A stretch of DNA of 64,000 nt from positions 9,300,001 to 9,364,000 of the forward strand of contig OY987243.1 of the NCBI GenBank assembly GCA_963920765.1. The letters run 5' to 3'. This DNA is from Ulota crispa (taxonomy: Eukaryota > Streptophyta > Bryopsida > Orthotrichales > Orthotrichaceae). Under the pieces are notes generated by a model that saw nothing but the letters and a program-made list of their open reading frames with translations, did no database searches and was not told where the DNA came from. The position numbers and the translations under genes are program-made. Within the stretch, counting starts at the first letter, position 1. Each line of letters opens with the position of its first letter. This document shows positions 24,226 through 35,055 of the stretch, one piece after another.

Positions 24226-25953
24226 AAGGCTCTCCATTGATTTTGTTGTCCATCAATACCAGACCATTTTGGCGTAATTTTAGGCACAAAGTCTTTGAAA
24301 GTGTGATATGTTAGCTTAGAAGGTAGAAAAACATGAATATTAGGTAAATTATTCTGCCATTAAGCACTTTCAGTGCAGAAATGATGATGAAAAGTATGCA
24401 TATTGATAAACACGGATTGGAAAGCCATGCGTGATTGCCCTGATCAAAACTTAGAGTCCTCTTGAATTGTCTTTGGTGATTTTGTATTAGCATCGATCTT
24501 CAAAATATGCAAATGAATTTTTCCAAGAATAGATTCCGAATGTTCAAATAAGGTAGCACTAGAGCATTGTTTGTTTATTAGTAGCGTTTTAGAATTGTTG
24601 ATACGGAATTGAACTTGATCCAACTAATCCCTCCTTGGAACCTAGATGGATAAATTCTAGGTCATCTTAGTTTTGTAGTAATGCGCACTAATTTGATCCA
24701 AAGCCAATATCTGGATTTCAAAGCCTCCTCGGATTCCAAGGAAGCACCTAACCGACGCAATCTATGACATGGTTTTCCTTCTACTACTACTACTATATGG
24801 AACTAAGTTGAGACCCTTCATGCCCACGTTGGACCTTAGAATATTGCAGTAAGCACAATTTTGATACTATAAATACTCATCTCAATTATAATAGAACCCA
24901 ACTATTTACAATGGAAACTTCCTCAGAGCCGAGTATGCTCTGCTAAGTTACATGAGATCTCAAATTTGTAGCTTCAAAAACTAAAAACGAGATGCATTTG
25001 TTTATCTCACTATACTGATCCGATTCTTGGCCACTCCTTTGTGATCCATGGAAGTTTTGTATTGACAATCATTTAGCACATCTGAACCCAAATGTTGAAA
25101 ATAGTAGCCTCCTCAGATTCCGAGGAAGCTGCCAATAGAGGCAAACGATAGATTTTAATTAACTGATTACATGTTTGGAATGCTAGTGCGTACCCGGTCA
25201 ACGTACTTGAACCTCAGGATTCTGAGATTGTTGTCTTCAACTCCTCAGCTAGTAGCCATGTTCAATTTTAAGGTTCCCTTAGTTTCTTCTCAATTGGCTA
25301 TATAGCTAGCTGATTACAATTATTATCTTTGTCTTTGCGGCTATCTATTAATTTTCCTCATCTCATAAACATTCAAGAGGTATCGTTTAGTGGCCTTTTG
25401 TAACCTAAAGAATTAGTTGCTAAGGAAAGCTCATTATGTACTTTTGAGAAAAATCCTCAAATATATAAGAAGTCAATCCTTCTTAGGATTTTTTGATACC
25501 ATGGCAGTGGTTTACAGTTTGAGTTCCTAAAATCATTGAAGGTCTTTGGTCTTTGTAATCAATTGTTTTGCTCCGATTCATACATTAATCAGCTGAGGCA
25601 GCATTACTAATCACTAGATGGGTACTCTATGTTTGCTAATAACATTGAATTTGGGTGCTAAGCCTTTTGAAACATGCTTGATAAATTTCAAATTTCTAAG
25701 TCGATCAATTTAAATGAAACCATCCAGTTTAGGTATCTACGTACCTCAAATTTAATGAGACGATTTGACAGGGCTTCAATGAATAATGTTATCTTGATAT
25801 TTGAGTAGGAAACGCAGCATATTTGCTTTTCTTTCTTGTTACTATTGCAAGAAGTCAGTACTAGAATTAAGCTCTAGTTTACATTCATAGTTAGTAGCAC
25901 TTTGACTTATAACTGTACATAATTTAACATTTAAAATTTGATTTTTATTGCAG
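24226..25953. other. Intron-like region of the passenger gene
   Basis: No coding signal. Contains further copies of the dispersed inverted motif near 24630, 24721-24743 and 25106-25128. It ends in a T-rich tract and CAG immediately before the next exon at 25954. Confidence 0.55.
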
Positions 25954-28900
25954 ATAAGAAATTACTTGGAAATATATGAGAAACCAAACATGACGCTTGA
26001 GAAGTTTCAGATAATATCTGGAGCTTATGTGCTTGGGGTTTACAAAGCCATGTGGTTATCCATTTGGAACTTGACTTTGTTAAGCCATATTGCCCTAAAG
26101 TTCCCACATCCTACTGCAACAGAGGATAAGATAAAGCAGTGGCTACACAAGGTGGTGTTCTAGGTTGAGGTGCGGATATCATACATGAACTTGTTCATTT
26201 CTTCAATAGCTACTTTTTTTATGTAAATTTCTTTTGATTTATCTCTATCATTGTACTTGTTGTGACAATCAACATGGATCTAATTACAAGTCTTGTTTAT
26301 ATTGATTGCCAATTTATATGAACTTCAATTTTTTTAACAATTATTTTTTTCTACATGCTAATCAGCATTGAATATTTGTTGTAGCATACTCTTTCCTGTT
26401 CTCTCAGAACTTTGAGATTTGTTATATAGCTTGAGGAGCATGCTAGTGTATTAGTCAACTTGACTTTGACCACAGCGTGAATTAACATTGATTGGGCAAC
26501 AAACGACTCCATGGACCAGATTGGCCCGTATGTAGAGCAACATCGTATACCGCTACATGATCACGCATACAACACCTTTTTTGGGAAGAACTCAACCTAC
26601 GACTGCACCAAACTCTTCTTGACACAGGATGGCAGAGAGAAGGCTATGCAGCAAATTGTTTACATGTAACATTAGTTTACATGTAACATTAGTTTCACTT
26701 TGCAAGTCCTGGTTTTCTAAGATCTTAGAAGAGATTGTGCTTACTATATTGCTTTTTTTTATCCTTTCAATTTTTTAATTCCTGAACCAACTAATACCTG
26801 ATTGCATTTCAAGTACTTCCACCGGGAACTAGTCAATAAAGAAGGCATTGTCAAACGTGATTTGCCAATAATGTTTGAAGCCTGGACAGACAAGTCTTTG
26901 GACACGTGCATCTTTACAGATTCTCAGATTTGAACTTACAGTCAAGCATAGATTTTGGCATGTCCCTGGTACTTGGAATGTTGGAAGAATTATGTTGTTG
27001 CAATCAAAGAAGCGGAGAAGATGGCTGCTTACCTGGAATATGCAGCTGCCTTTGACGGGGAAGGGAATCAACAGTTACAAGTGGTACAACATGTTTAAGA
27101 GGTACAAGGCGAGCAAGTTCAAACTACTATAGGGACAAGTCAGCCAAAGAAGAAGGTGGTAAGAAAGAGGACGCCAGTTCATCAAAGACGAACAAGCGCA
27201 TGACAAGCCGCAATAGCTGTGAAGGCTGCTTTGTCACCTGTTGCGAGTGCTTCCAATGAATCAGCATCCAAGGAGGAGGCCCCAACCCAAGCTTCAGAGT
27301 AGATGCCCAAGTTTGTACCTTCACAATGGGATGTTGTAGCATCCCTTGTAGCAGAGACTCCAAGATTCACGCCCACCGCATTAATCATGGAGTACTCAAT
27401 CCAAGAGGCCATTGATTATTGCACCAAGACTAAGAGGCAGCCTGATGAGCAGCTACAAATGCTAGACTTTGCTAAGAAGGTAAGGTAGATTTGGTTATAT
27501 TGACCCTAAACCTTACTCCTTCACTATTTCAAAATAACACCATTGCAGTAAAAATTTCTAACTCAATTAACTCTTTTTTATTCAAGCCAGGAAGGGTCAA
27601 CCGCAAAGCCTAGGAGGAATGCACAATAGGGATTCTTGCCTAGACCTTATCATTGGCAATGTGCCGAACGGCCTAAGAGTGCCAGATGTATCTAATCTGC
27701 CTTTGTCAGTCCCATATTGGAACATTAGGTATCCACTTTTTGGCGAGCATGTGTTCGATTTTGCAAACAGGAAGTTGTACGATGATGGGGCGGTGCTATT
27801 GTTTGTACCAAAAGATCTTGCCACAAAAAAGAGTATTGAGAAACAAGCCAAGCAATTTGGTTACAAATGTTTGAAAGAGTTATGGGGTGTAAACGATCTT
27901 TTTCTCACTTCCTACAGCAACAATGACCAAACAGTAAGTATTTTTGGAATTTGTTTTGAGGTTCTTCAAATTGTGGCTCTATCCAATCTACTAATTGCCA
28001 TCCATCACATACACAGACAAAGTGCTTCTGGATCTGTGTCTTTGTTCAAATGCTGCTGAACAAAGTGACCGTAGAATCAAAGTTCTCCATTGACAATAAC
28101 AAAGAGGCGAGCGGCCTTGACACCAACGTTTTTGGCAAGTACCAGTGTGCCCTACCTACATTTTAAAGAGACCAAACATGAGTTGATGAAAACTTCAACC
28201 ATGAGTAGCCTTTGTGCATGTCATGTCACTACCAATTTGATCAAACACTTGTTGTTAAACTTCATTTCATTGTTGTGATGTTGAAGTCTAATTCCATATT
28301 ATAATTTGAATAATTTTGCAAGTGAAGGACTTGTGCAAAACTTTCTACATGCTGGTAATCAGCTAATGAGAGGTGATGTGCCATGGCATGGGGCTCGAGA
28401 GAAGGATACACTATTCTTGCAACTTCTAATTCTGAGCTTTTCCAAGCCCAATGATGTTGTGTTTGACTGCAACGTGTCTACATGTATTTGTGATAAGTTC
28501 CATTTCATATAATCAAATCAAAGTCCTTCCCTACAATTGACTGTGAGTATTATGTTTCAATTTGTACTGCCTAAAGTCTTCCTCCGTCTATTTGTAATTC
28601 AACCCTGCCTTCTCATGAATTCAGCACCGCAGTGAATCAATCTCTAGTATTTCATAAATGTGCATAGAATGGACAAATTTTGGATCCTCTTGCTCTTGCT
28701 GCCAATGTGTCAAAGTATTGTTTGTTCTTAAGAAATTTGGAGTCACTTATCTCTTTGACTTGTTTTATTTGATTACTAGGCGGTAGCATTCATGCGTGTC
28801 AACAAAGTGGTCGACATATCATTGCTCTTGAGTCCGACTCAGAGATTTTTGAAGGTGTCTTGAAACATCTAATACCAAGGTCGTCAATTGGTAGTTTAGT

Positions 28901-29303
28901 GAAGGTGAAGTGCAAAAGGGTTGTGTCTTCAAGCGATGAGGAGTTTGACATCCTTGTTAAGAGTGCTCCCAAGACTCAATTTGGTATGTAAGTGCATTGA
29001 GTTTATGATTAATCAATTTGTAAATTGCTAGCAAAATTTTAGGATATTAGCCTTTTTAAGAATGAACATTCTTTTTTGCAGGCTTCTAGATATGGTTAGC
29101 AGCTCACTAGAAATTTTGATAATTCCAAGTTATAATGCCCCTTTGGCTACAACCCTCGAGCGAGACCCATTTAGAGTGCCTGAGATTGGACCTAGGTACT
29201 CATTAGGTGTTCTACAGTATATTGAGCTAGAGGCAGTTGAAGGTAGCCCAGAGGCAGATCCGAAGCCAGAGTTATCTACTTCTAGCTATGGCGGGTCATG
29301 CTA
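25954..29303 (+). pseudogene. Passenger gene, C-terminal DNA-methyltransferase-like part
   Basis: Exon-like blocks: 25954-26163 (RNYLEIYEKPNMTLEKFQ), 26489-26669, 26812-27479 (lysine- and alanine-rich linker, SQPKKKVVRKR), 27591-27933, 28017-28137, 28300-28482, 28780-28983 and 29083-29303. The block at 27619-27930 reads LDLIIGNVPNGLRVPD...GAVLLFVPKDLATKK...WGVNDLFLTSYS; the next blocks read KCFWICVFVQ and VPWHGAREKDTLFLQLL...DVVFDCNVST, then GSIHACQQSGRHIIALESD. This order resembles a permuted N4-cytosine/N6-adenine DNA methyltransferase, where the last two blocks would be the AdoMet-binding strand-loop (FDCxxSTG...GRHIIALESD). GNVPNG stands where a DPPY-type catalytic motif is expected, so activity is doubtful. 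Several stops and at least one frameshift are present. The methyltransferase call is inferred from motifs only. Confidence 0.5.
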
Positions 29304-29547
29304 GATAGGGAACCAGTGTATTTCAGCCCATGTGGTTGGCGGTGTTATCTATTTCTTTTGGTATGTTATCAAAGTTTCCTATTTTTCATTGAAGTTGTCA
29401 ATGTATGTTTGCCCATTATTTTCTTTCCAAATCCCCTTTTCTATATAAACTACAAGGCATTTCTTTAGAAGGAAACATGCAAGAGCTTTCAATAAACTAC
29501 TACAATATTTATTATGCTTGATTATTACAGTTCCATCTAAGCTTTAG

Positions 29548-29680
29548 CACTAGTAGAAAATTGTGTTGAAGTTAACATAAACTACGTGATGTTTTTCATG
29601 CTTCTAATGCAGAAATTTTTGTTAGAAACATGAAAACATCATATAGTTTGTGTTGACTTCAACACAATTTTCTACTAGTG
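29548..29680. mobile_element. CACTA-ended hairpin MITE, 133 bp
   Basis: Begins CACTAGTAGAAAATTGTG and ends with the reverse complement. Arms of about 55 bp pair almost perfectly. A 3-bp duplication TAG flanks it (29545-29547, 29681-29683). CACTA termini and 3-bp duplication are the signature of the En/Spm superfamily. Confidence 0.85.
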
Positions 29681-29790
29681 TAGTATGGACTTTCATAATC
29701 AAGGCGCCAATGTATCTCATTTCAAATTTAATGAGTAAGATAGGTAACTTGCATGTTAGCATTTCCTAGTTAATAGAACCAAAAACCCTA

Positions 29791-29943
29791 CACTAGAAGA
29801 AATCATGCATTAAATGACTGGTTCACAATGACTGCAAATGTTCTAAACGACTATACAACGACTCAATTACAGTCAAATTGAGTCATTTAGGACATTTGCA
29901 GTCATCATGAATCAGTCGTTTAGGACAGGTTTTTCTTCTAGTG
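29791..29943. mobile_element. CACTA-ended MITE, 153 bp
   Basis: Begins CACTAGAAGAAA and ends TTTCTTCTAGTG, flanked by CTA on both sides (29788-29790, 29944-29946). Internally it has repeated GAGTCATTTAGGAC-like words in both orientations. Confidence 0.8.
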
Positions 29944-30574
29944 CTAGGAATCAGAATACAAATATACAAACTCCATATAATTAGATGTAAATGAACACCT
30001 CTAGGTCAAATAATAGCCTCCTTGGATTCCAAGGAGGTTGTGAGGTGCTTTACAGATTTGTTGTAATTTATTATTGGTGCCTCCAGGTTCCAAGAAGGCC
30101 CTTGGGATGCCAAAACTGATTGTGTAAGTTATTCAGTTTTCCTATATTTCCTTAAGGATCTAGTGTACTAGACCTTAGTTGCTATACTCTTGTTTATTCT
30201 AGATGCATGTTTATGTTTCCCACACATTTGCTCTCACTTGTACAATAACAAATCATATTTAAGGCTAGTTTCATTTGGAGCCTATGTCATCATCAAGCCT
30301 CCTTGAATTCCGAGGTGGCTGGTTGGCTGTTCATGCTTTTATTGCACTCCCCTCTATATCCCTTTAGGTTTTGAATAGGGTCCACAAATAGTCTAAGTAA
30401 ATGTGCAAATGATGAAACATTGTCAAATGAGCCTAGCCTTATAGTTGTGCAAATATTAGTGCATCAACGCCTGGTTTTCTATCCAAAATTGCTCAATATA
30501 TTCAAGAGTTAAATAAATGAATATCAGTACAAGCATTAATTGACTATAAATTGGGTGGTCCTGATTGTAATTTG

Positions 30575-30965
30575 TTGTGCATTTGCTTGTTTGCCAAATG
30601 TGATGGCCTAAAACTGTTGAAGTGTTTTAGGATCATTAGTTGTTTATTATTCAATTCTATTGTTTCAAAAAAATTCTTAAAGTAGACATGCTATGGCTAT
30701 TTAAAACACATGATTTAATGTGCAATCTCTTGTTTGCTAAATGCTCTAACCTAACAATCTAGTAGTGTTCCAAGAGCACAAGATATTTATTATTCAATTC
30801 TGTCGTTTCTAAAAATTTCTTAAAGTAGACATGCTTTGGCTCCTTAAATTACATTATTTTATGTGCAATTTCTTGTTTGCAATATGCTCTAACCTAAGAC
30901 TCTAGAAGTGTTCCAAGATCACAAAATGTTTATTATTCATTTCTTTTGCTCCCAAACATTACTAA
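30575..30965. repeat. About 142-bp tandem repeat, under three units
   Basis: GTGCAATTTCTTGTTTGC and variants recur at about 30577, 30720 and 30861, each followed by ATGCTCTAACCTAA-like, TTATTATTCAATTCT and TTAAAGTAGACATGCT words. Non-coding, near the right end of the giant element. Confidence 0.7.
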
Positions 30966-31293
30966 AAGAAAAATTTCTTTGGCTTACATGCCTATTCGAA
31001 ATTAGCAATGTGACATGTTCTATAACCATTGACAATATAGTTTGAACATTGCCAACCTTATCTATTGCGTTTATGAAAAATGCTACAGAAATTATTTGAA
31101 CTACACTCCCATTCAAAGTTTGCACTCAGCAGAATTCTTTACACTAGGTTTGTTTTCCTTGTATAAGTCTGTGCCTTGGCAACCTTGTTCCTAATCATAT
31201 CTTTTACTAAAAGTGTAATGTTGTATCATTCTCCTTTAACACCACACCCTCTAAAATCACATTACCACTGCACTATATTTCTTCCTTTTATTT

Positions 31294-31375
31294 TCATTCA
31301 TCCAAATTAACTTTCATTCATCCATAATCACTTTCATTCATCCATATTCACTTTCATTCATCCATATTGATTCTT
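31294..31375. repeat. Right subterminal short tandem repeat
   Basis: About four units of roughly 20 bp (CATTCATCCATATTCACTTT and variants). The CATTCATCCAT word also dominates the repeat at 10741-10860 near the other end. Confidence 0.7.
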
Positions 31376-31546
31376 TGCATGTTCGGTGCCATGGATGGTT
31401 TTTGAAGTTCATCCTCAACAATATATCCATTTCAATAACATTTAGGACTACTTGTGATAGTTATTGAAGTACTATAATGTCATTTCTAATTTGCAATTTG
31501 TACCATAAACATTGCCCATTGCTCACTGCTCATTGCTCGCTGTTCA

Positions 31547-31580
31547 ACGCTCATTGCTCCCTGCTCACACTTTAGCAACC
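31547..31580 (-). repeat. Right terminal inverted repeat of the giant element
   Basis: Its reverse complement pairs with 10467-10500. It is preceded by more copies of the CATTGCTC word (from 31514). It ends directly against the right target duplication TTGTATGAGGAGT (31581-31593). Confidence 0.75.
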
Positions 31581-31990
31581 TTGTATGAGGAGTGGGTGGT
31601 GGCCATGCACTCCATCCCCTACTCTGCGCTTTCCAATGCATTTCTGGCTTTGACTTCTATGACCGCGTCACCAACACCTTTACCTCGTGAGACATCCTCT
31701 TCCAGCTCCTTCACGGTACTAGCATCCGCCAAGTGCCCCTTATTTGTACTCTAGCAAATGGCGTGTCACGTGCCCATATTCTTTCTCACGTGATTGGCAC
31801 CTTTGCTTTCTATGACAGACCCGTCGTGGGCATCTACGTTCACTTCAAAGATCTTGACTGCCTACGCATTGTTGATCGTGGAAAGGTTGTGCACGGAGAT
31901 TTCATTGCCGGAAATGAGCAGTGGAGCAAAGGCATCTTGCATCCCAACGGCATTCTAGAATCCACATACTCCACTTTGTCGAGCACTTGA
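31581..31990 (+). pseudogene. Phosphatase-kinase-RNA ligase fusion gene, 3' part
   Basis: Continues the ligase domain broken at 10463: LYEEWVVAMHSIPYSALSNAF, then after a frame change FYDRVTNTF, ILFQLLHGTSIRQVPLI, SHVIGTFAFYDRPVVGIYV (ligase motif IV position) and IVDRGKVVHGDFIAGNEQW (motif V, with its lysine). The frame ends at TGA near 31990. One frameshift and one stop are visible in this piece. Together with 9239-10463 it accounts for a three-domain RNA-repair-type protein. Confidence 0.72.
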
Positions 31991-32447
31991 AGCTCACCTA
32001 CAATATGACCTCGGCATTGACACTGAAGTTCAAGGTTTAGAGCTTAAGATTTAGGGTGACGTTGTATCATTAACTTGTAAATGCCATTGCGGACATTCTT
32101 TGTCTTCTAGCTATAGAGAACAAAAATAAGTTATTTTTCATCTGATTTTTTTCTTAGATCTGATTATAAACACATGGTCCATCATGGAAAATAAAAAACA
32201 AACTCATCCAATACACTCGTATTTTTAAACAATCCAAACTGTGAGAAGATTTAGAGGCATGGTGTTAAAGCCCATACTACCCTTTTTGTAATTTTCATGA
32301 GGTCAACATGTATTGTTGACTTTGCAAATTTTAGAAACAATACTATAGGGTGGGCACTTGTCACAATACTATAGCACTACAAGAGAAGACATGCCACAAT
32401 AATCAACTCAATGTTTAAGGGTTAAAGGGTATGGACCCTAGAGAATT
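31991..32447. other. Non-coding DNA with a dispersed repeat
   Basis: 32135-32335 resembles 43800-44010 in direct orientation, including the shared string ATTTTCATGAGGTCAACATG followed by TATTGTTGACTTT. No gene seen. Probably an old non-autonomous transposon or MITE remnant. Confidence 0.6.
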
Positions 32448-32661
32448 CACTAGAAGAAAACGTGCAAAATAAGACTCTATAAACAACTCATTTTTGAGTC
32501 ATTTAGGATACAAACAACTCTTTTACGACTATACAATTGTGCACTCATGTCCTACTTCTGGAAAACTTGTCAATTAGGACATTCCAGCCATACAATAGTT
32601 CTCATCCGTCTGACACAACTGACACAATATTAATTTCTCTTTGTTAGATTTTTTTCTAGTG
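32448..32661. mobile_element. CACTA-ended MITE, about 214 bp
   Basis: Begins CACTAGAAGAAAA and ends TTTTTTTCTAGTG. Internal GAGTCATTTAGGA words match the MITE at 29791-29943. Flanking triplets (ATT and GAT) do not match, so the insertion signature is weaker. Confidence 0.6.
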
Positions 32662-34309
32662 GATCATCAAGTACCCGGATAAATATTTGATTCTCCACTT
32701 ACATTTGACTATTCATGGGTACAATTACAACTGCAATACAACTCGTGGTAATGTGAGTCTTAGATTCAGCATCAAAAGTCCTGAATTCATTTTTTTGTTT
32801 TACGTAACTTTGAAATTACATTAATATAAGTAGAATAGCCAACTATGTTGATTTAGATTAATTAGATCAAATGGTTAGCGGTACGCCATTTACCCTACTC
32901 CATTTGGTAAGTCATTAGGAGTGAATTAGTGAGAATTAGTAGTTTTTAGTTAATTTGAGTGACATACATATTAGGGGCTTGGAATCTCCTCCAAAAGTCC
33001 CCACTAACCTAGTTAGAGAAGGTTAGTTTAGGATTGCTCAGTTATGCCATGGCCAAAGGCTACATCATTAGTTTACAACCTGACAACTATCGACAATAAC
33101 GTTTGATGCATCTATACCCAAGGTGTCCAATGCCTTTAGCTCCTTCAAGAGCGTGAGTCCAAGCAGTCAACCCTGCGAGGCTACTAGTCAACCCCGGTGA
33201 AAAGAGGTTGACAAATGGCAGTAAAATGCCACCAAAATTCATGCAAGAGTTTCTCAAGGATTTATGAAGATCCTCCAAGTTTCAAGTCATTTCGATAACG
33301 GCAAGGCTTCGAACGACAACATCCATCTAGTTTCAAGAAGGAGGGCTACATCCAATTCCAAGATATCATCCATTTGGAGCCCCATTTGCAAAAGCACTGA
33401 GTGTTTCCCGGCTCCCCCAACAACGTTGAAAGACCTCGGGAAGTCAATTTCTCAATTTGGGATGAATTCCCAATTTTGGATTTTTCATCCATCAACTCCT
33501 AACCCTTCATTCAAGTTTCCCAACGCCTTGTAGCTTGAAATTGGGAGTGTGAACAACCAAAACCAGCTATTTTGGGTCCAAGGAATCTAATGCCATTGTT
33601 TGTTTGTTGTTTGGAGCTACGCTCCAAAAGTTATGGTGAATTCATTTAGATTTCATTTATTTTTTAGTTTTCTTAGATTTTAAGTAGATTTCAAGGGATC
33701 TATGGATCCCCTAGATAGAGGGCCGAGGTGTCCTCCCTCAAAAGTATAAAGGGAGGTCCACCTCCTTCCAAACCACCACTTGTTACCATCATCATCACTC
33801 TTGTCAGTTGCCATCACTTGGGCCCATTCCTTTTATGTTTAGTTCTCTTATCACTCTGGATTCCATCATCATTTGTCACTTCTCTCATAGCTCTTTTTTG
33901 AGCTCTCAACACTTGTAGTTTGCCAACCTCTTAGTCCCTTGTGTCTTGCCTTAGGAAGGACCCTTTCTCTTAGATATTTAGTTAGAACATAGTTAGCATT
34001 GGTCTTACTAACCTTTAGGAAGTTGGATTACAATTGGCAATGCTGCTTTTCCACACTTCCTAGAAGTCCAGTTGCATTCAAGTCCACTGTCAATTAGAGT
34101 AGGAGCCTTACCTGAGTCTCCATTTACCAGCCGCTATCAGAACTCCCATATTAGTACAAGCCCTCATAGTAGCTTGCAGGGAATCCTATCAGCTCAGTTT
34201 TGAGTGGCCAGCTCTTTCAATTCCCTCAGCAGTTCCGTGGGTTGTCACCCTGCTCATTGACTCCTTTAGCTTGAGGCTTGCCTTGCTACTAGAATCCTTA
34301 AGCTGGTGA
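32662..34309. other. Non-coding, possible transposon promoter region
   Basis: No credible gene. A TATA-like AGTATAAAGGG at about 33743-33753 is followed by a C-rich, pyrimidine-biased stretch, a layout seen in long LTRs, but I could not find matching LTR ends or a target duplication. Confidence 0.35.
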
Positions 34310-35055
34310 ACTTGCTTTCTCCCGAGCTCCCACGACAGCTCTAGCTTTCAAGCTCAACAGTAAGGCTCAAAATTCCTACCTCACGTGCAACTCTTAGCTT
34401 TTGAACTCAGCAGCCAAAGCTCAAATTTCTTAGCTCTCACGGCAGCTCTTAGCTTTCGAGCTTAGCAGCCAAAGCTTAGAATTCCTAGATCATGGGCAGC
34501 TCTTAGCTTTCGAGCACAATAGCTAGGCAAAAAATTCCTAACCCACAGCGGCTCTAGCTTTTGAGCTTAGTAGCCAGGCTCAAAATTCCTAGTTCTCACA
34601 GCAGCTCTAGCATTCAAGCTTTCAGCAGCCAAGGTTCAAAATTCTAGCTCTCACGGCCCGCCAACCCTCCACATTCTCTTGTTAAGCCCTTGAGCTACAG
34701 ATCTTTCTACCAAGTTCTAGCTCTCACGGCTTGAGCCAGCTCTTCACATTCCCTTGCTAGTCTAGAACCACAAATCTTTTGCCGAATTCCTAGCTTTTAC
34801 GGCCAGCCAGCCCTCCACATTCCCTGGCTAAGCCTCAAACTACAAATCTTACTACCAAATCCTAGCTCTCACGGCCAGCCAGCCCTTCACATTCCCTTGC
34901 TAGCCTCAAACTACAGATCATGCTGCCAAATTTCCAGCTCTCACGGCTCGAGCCAGCCTTTCACATTCCCTTGCTAGCCTTGAACCACAGATCTTCTGCT
35001 GAATTTTTAGCTCTTATGGCCTAGCTAGCCCTTCACATTCTCCAGCTCATCTAGT
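34310..35055. repeat. Two adjoining tandem arrays, about 60 bp and 78 bp
   Basis: 34310-34650 has about six units of roughly 60 bp around GCTCTTAGCTTTCGAGC and CAGCCAAAGCT. 34650-35055 has about five units of roughly 78 bp around CTAGCTCTCACGG, CTTCACATTCCCTTGCTAG and AACTACAGATC. The two families share CTAGCTCTCACGG, so the second may have grown from the first. Non-coding. Confidence 0.7.

Larger units (their letters stand above)
29304..30574. other. Right subterminal non-coding region of the giant element
   Basis: No coding sequence. Holds three well-kept copies of the inverted motif (30016-30037, 30079-30099, 30297-30320) and two CACTA-ended MITEs listed separately. Confidence 0.6.
10464..31580. 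mobile_element. Giant Mutator-like DNA transposon (about 21.1 kb)
   Basis: Limits are set by three independent signs: the RNA ligase frame breaks at 10463 and resumes at 31581; a 13-bp target duplication flanks it; and the ends are inverted repeats (about 28 of 33 positions match, sharing GAGCAATGAGCG). Inside are a MULE transposase pseudogene on the minus strand, a long palindrome, and a divergently oriented passenger gene with ParB-like and methyltransferase-like parts. Both subterminal regions are rich in tandem repeats. A solo LTR and two CACTA-ended MITEs are nested in it. The transposase and passenger both carry stops, so this copy is dead, but its ends remain recognisable. Confidence 0.8.

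Noticed and set aside
10464-31580. Polinton or other capsid-bearing element as an explanation for the 21-kb insert
   Set aside because: No polymerase, ATPase, protease or capsid sequence seen; transposase type and 13-bp duplication fit a MULE.
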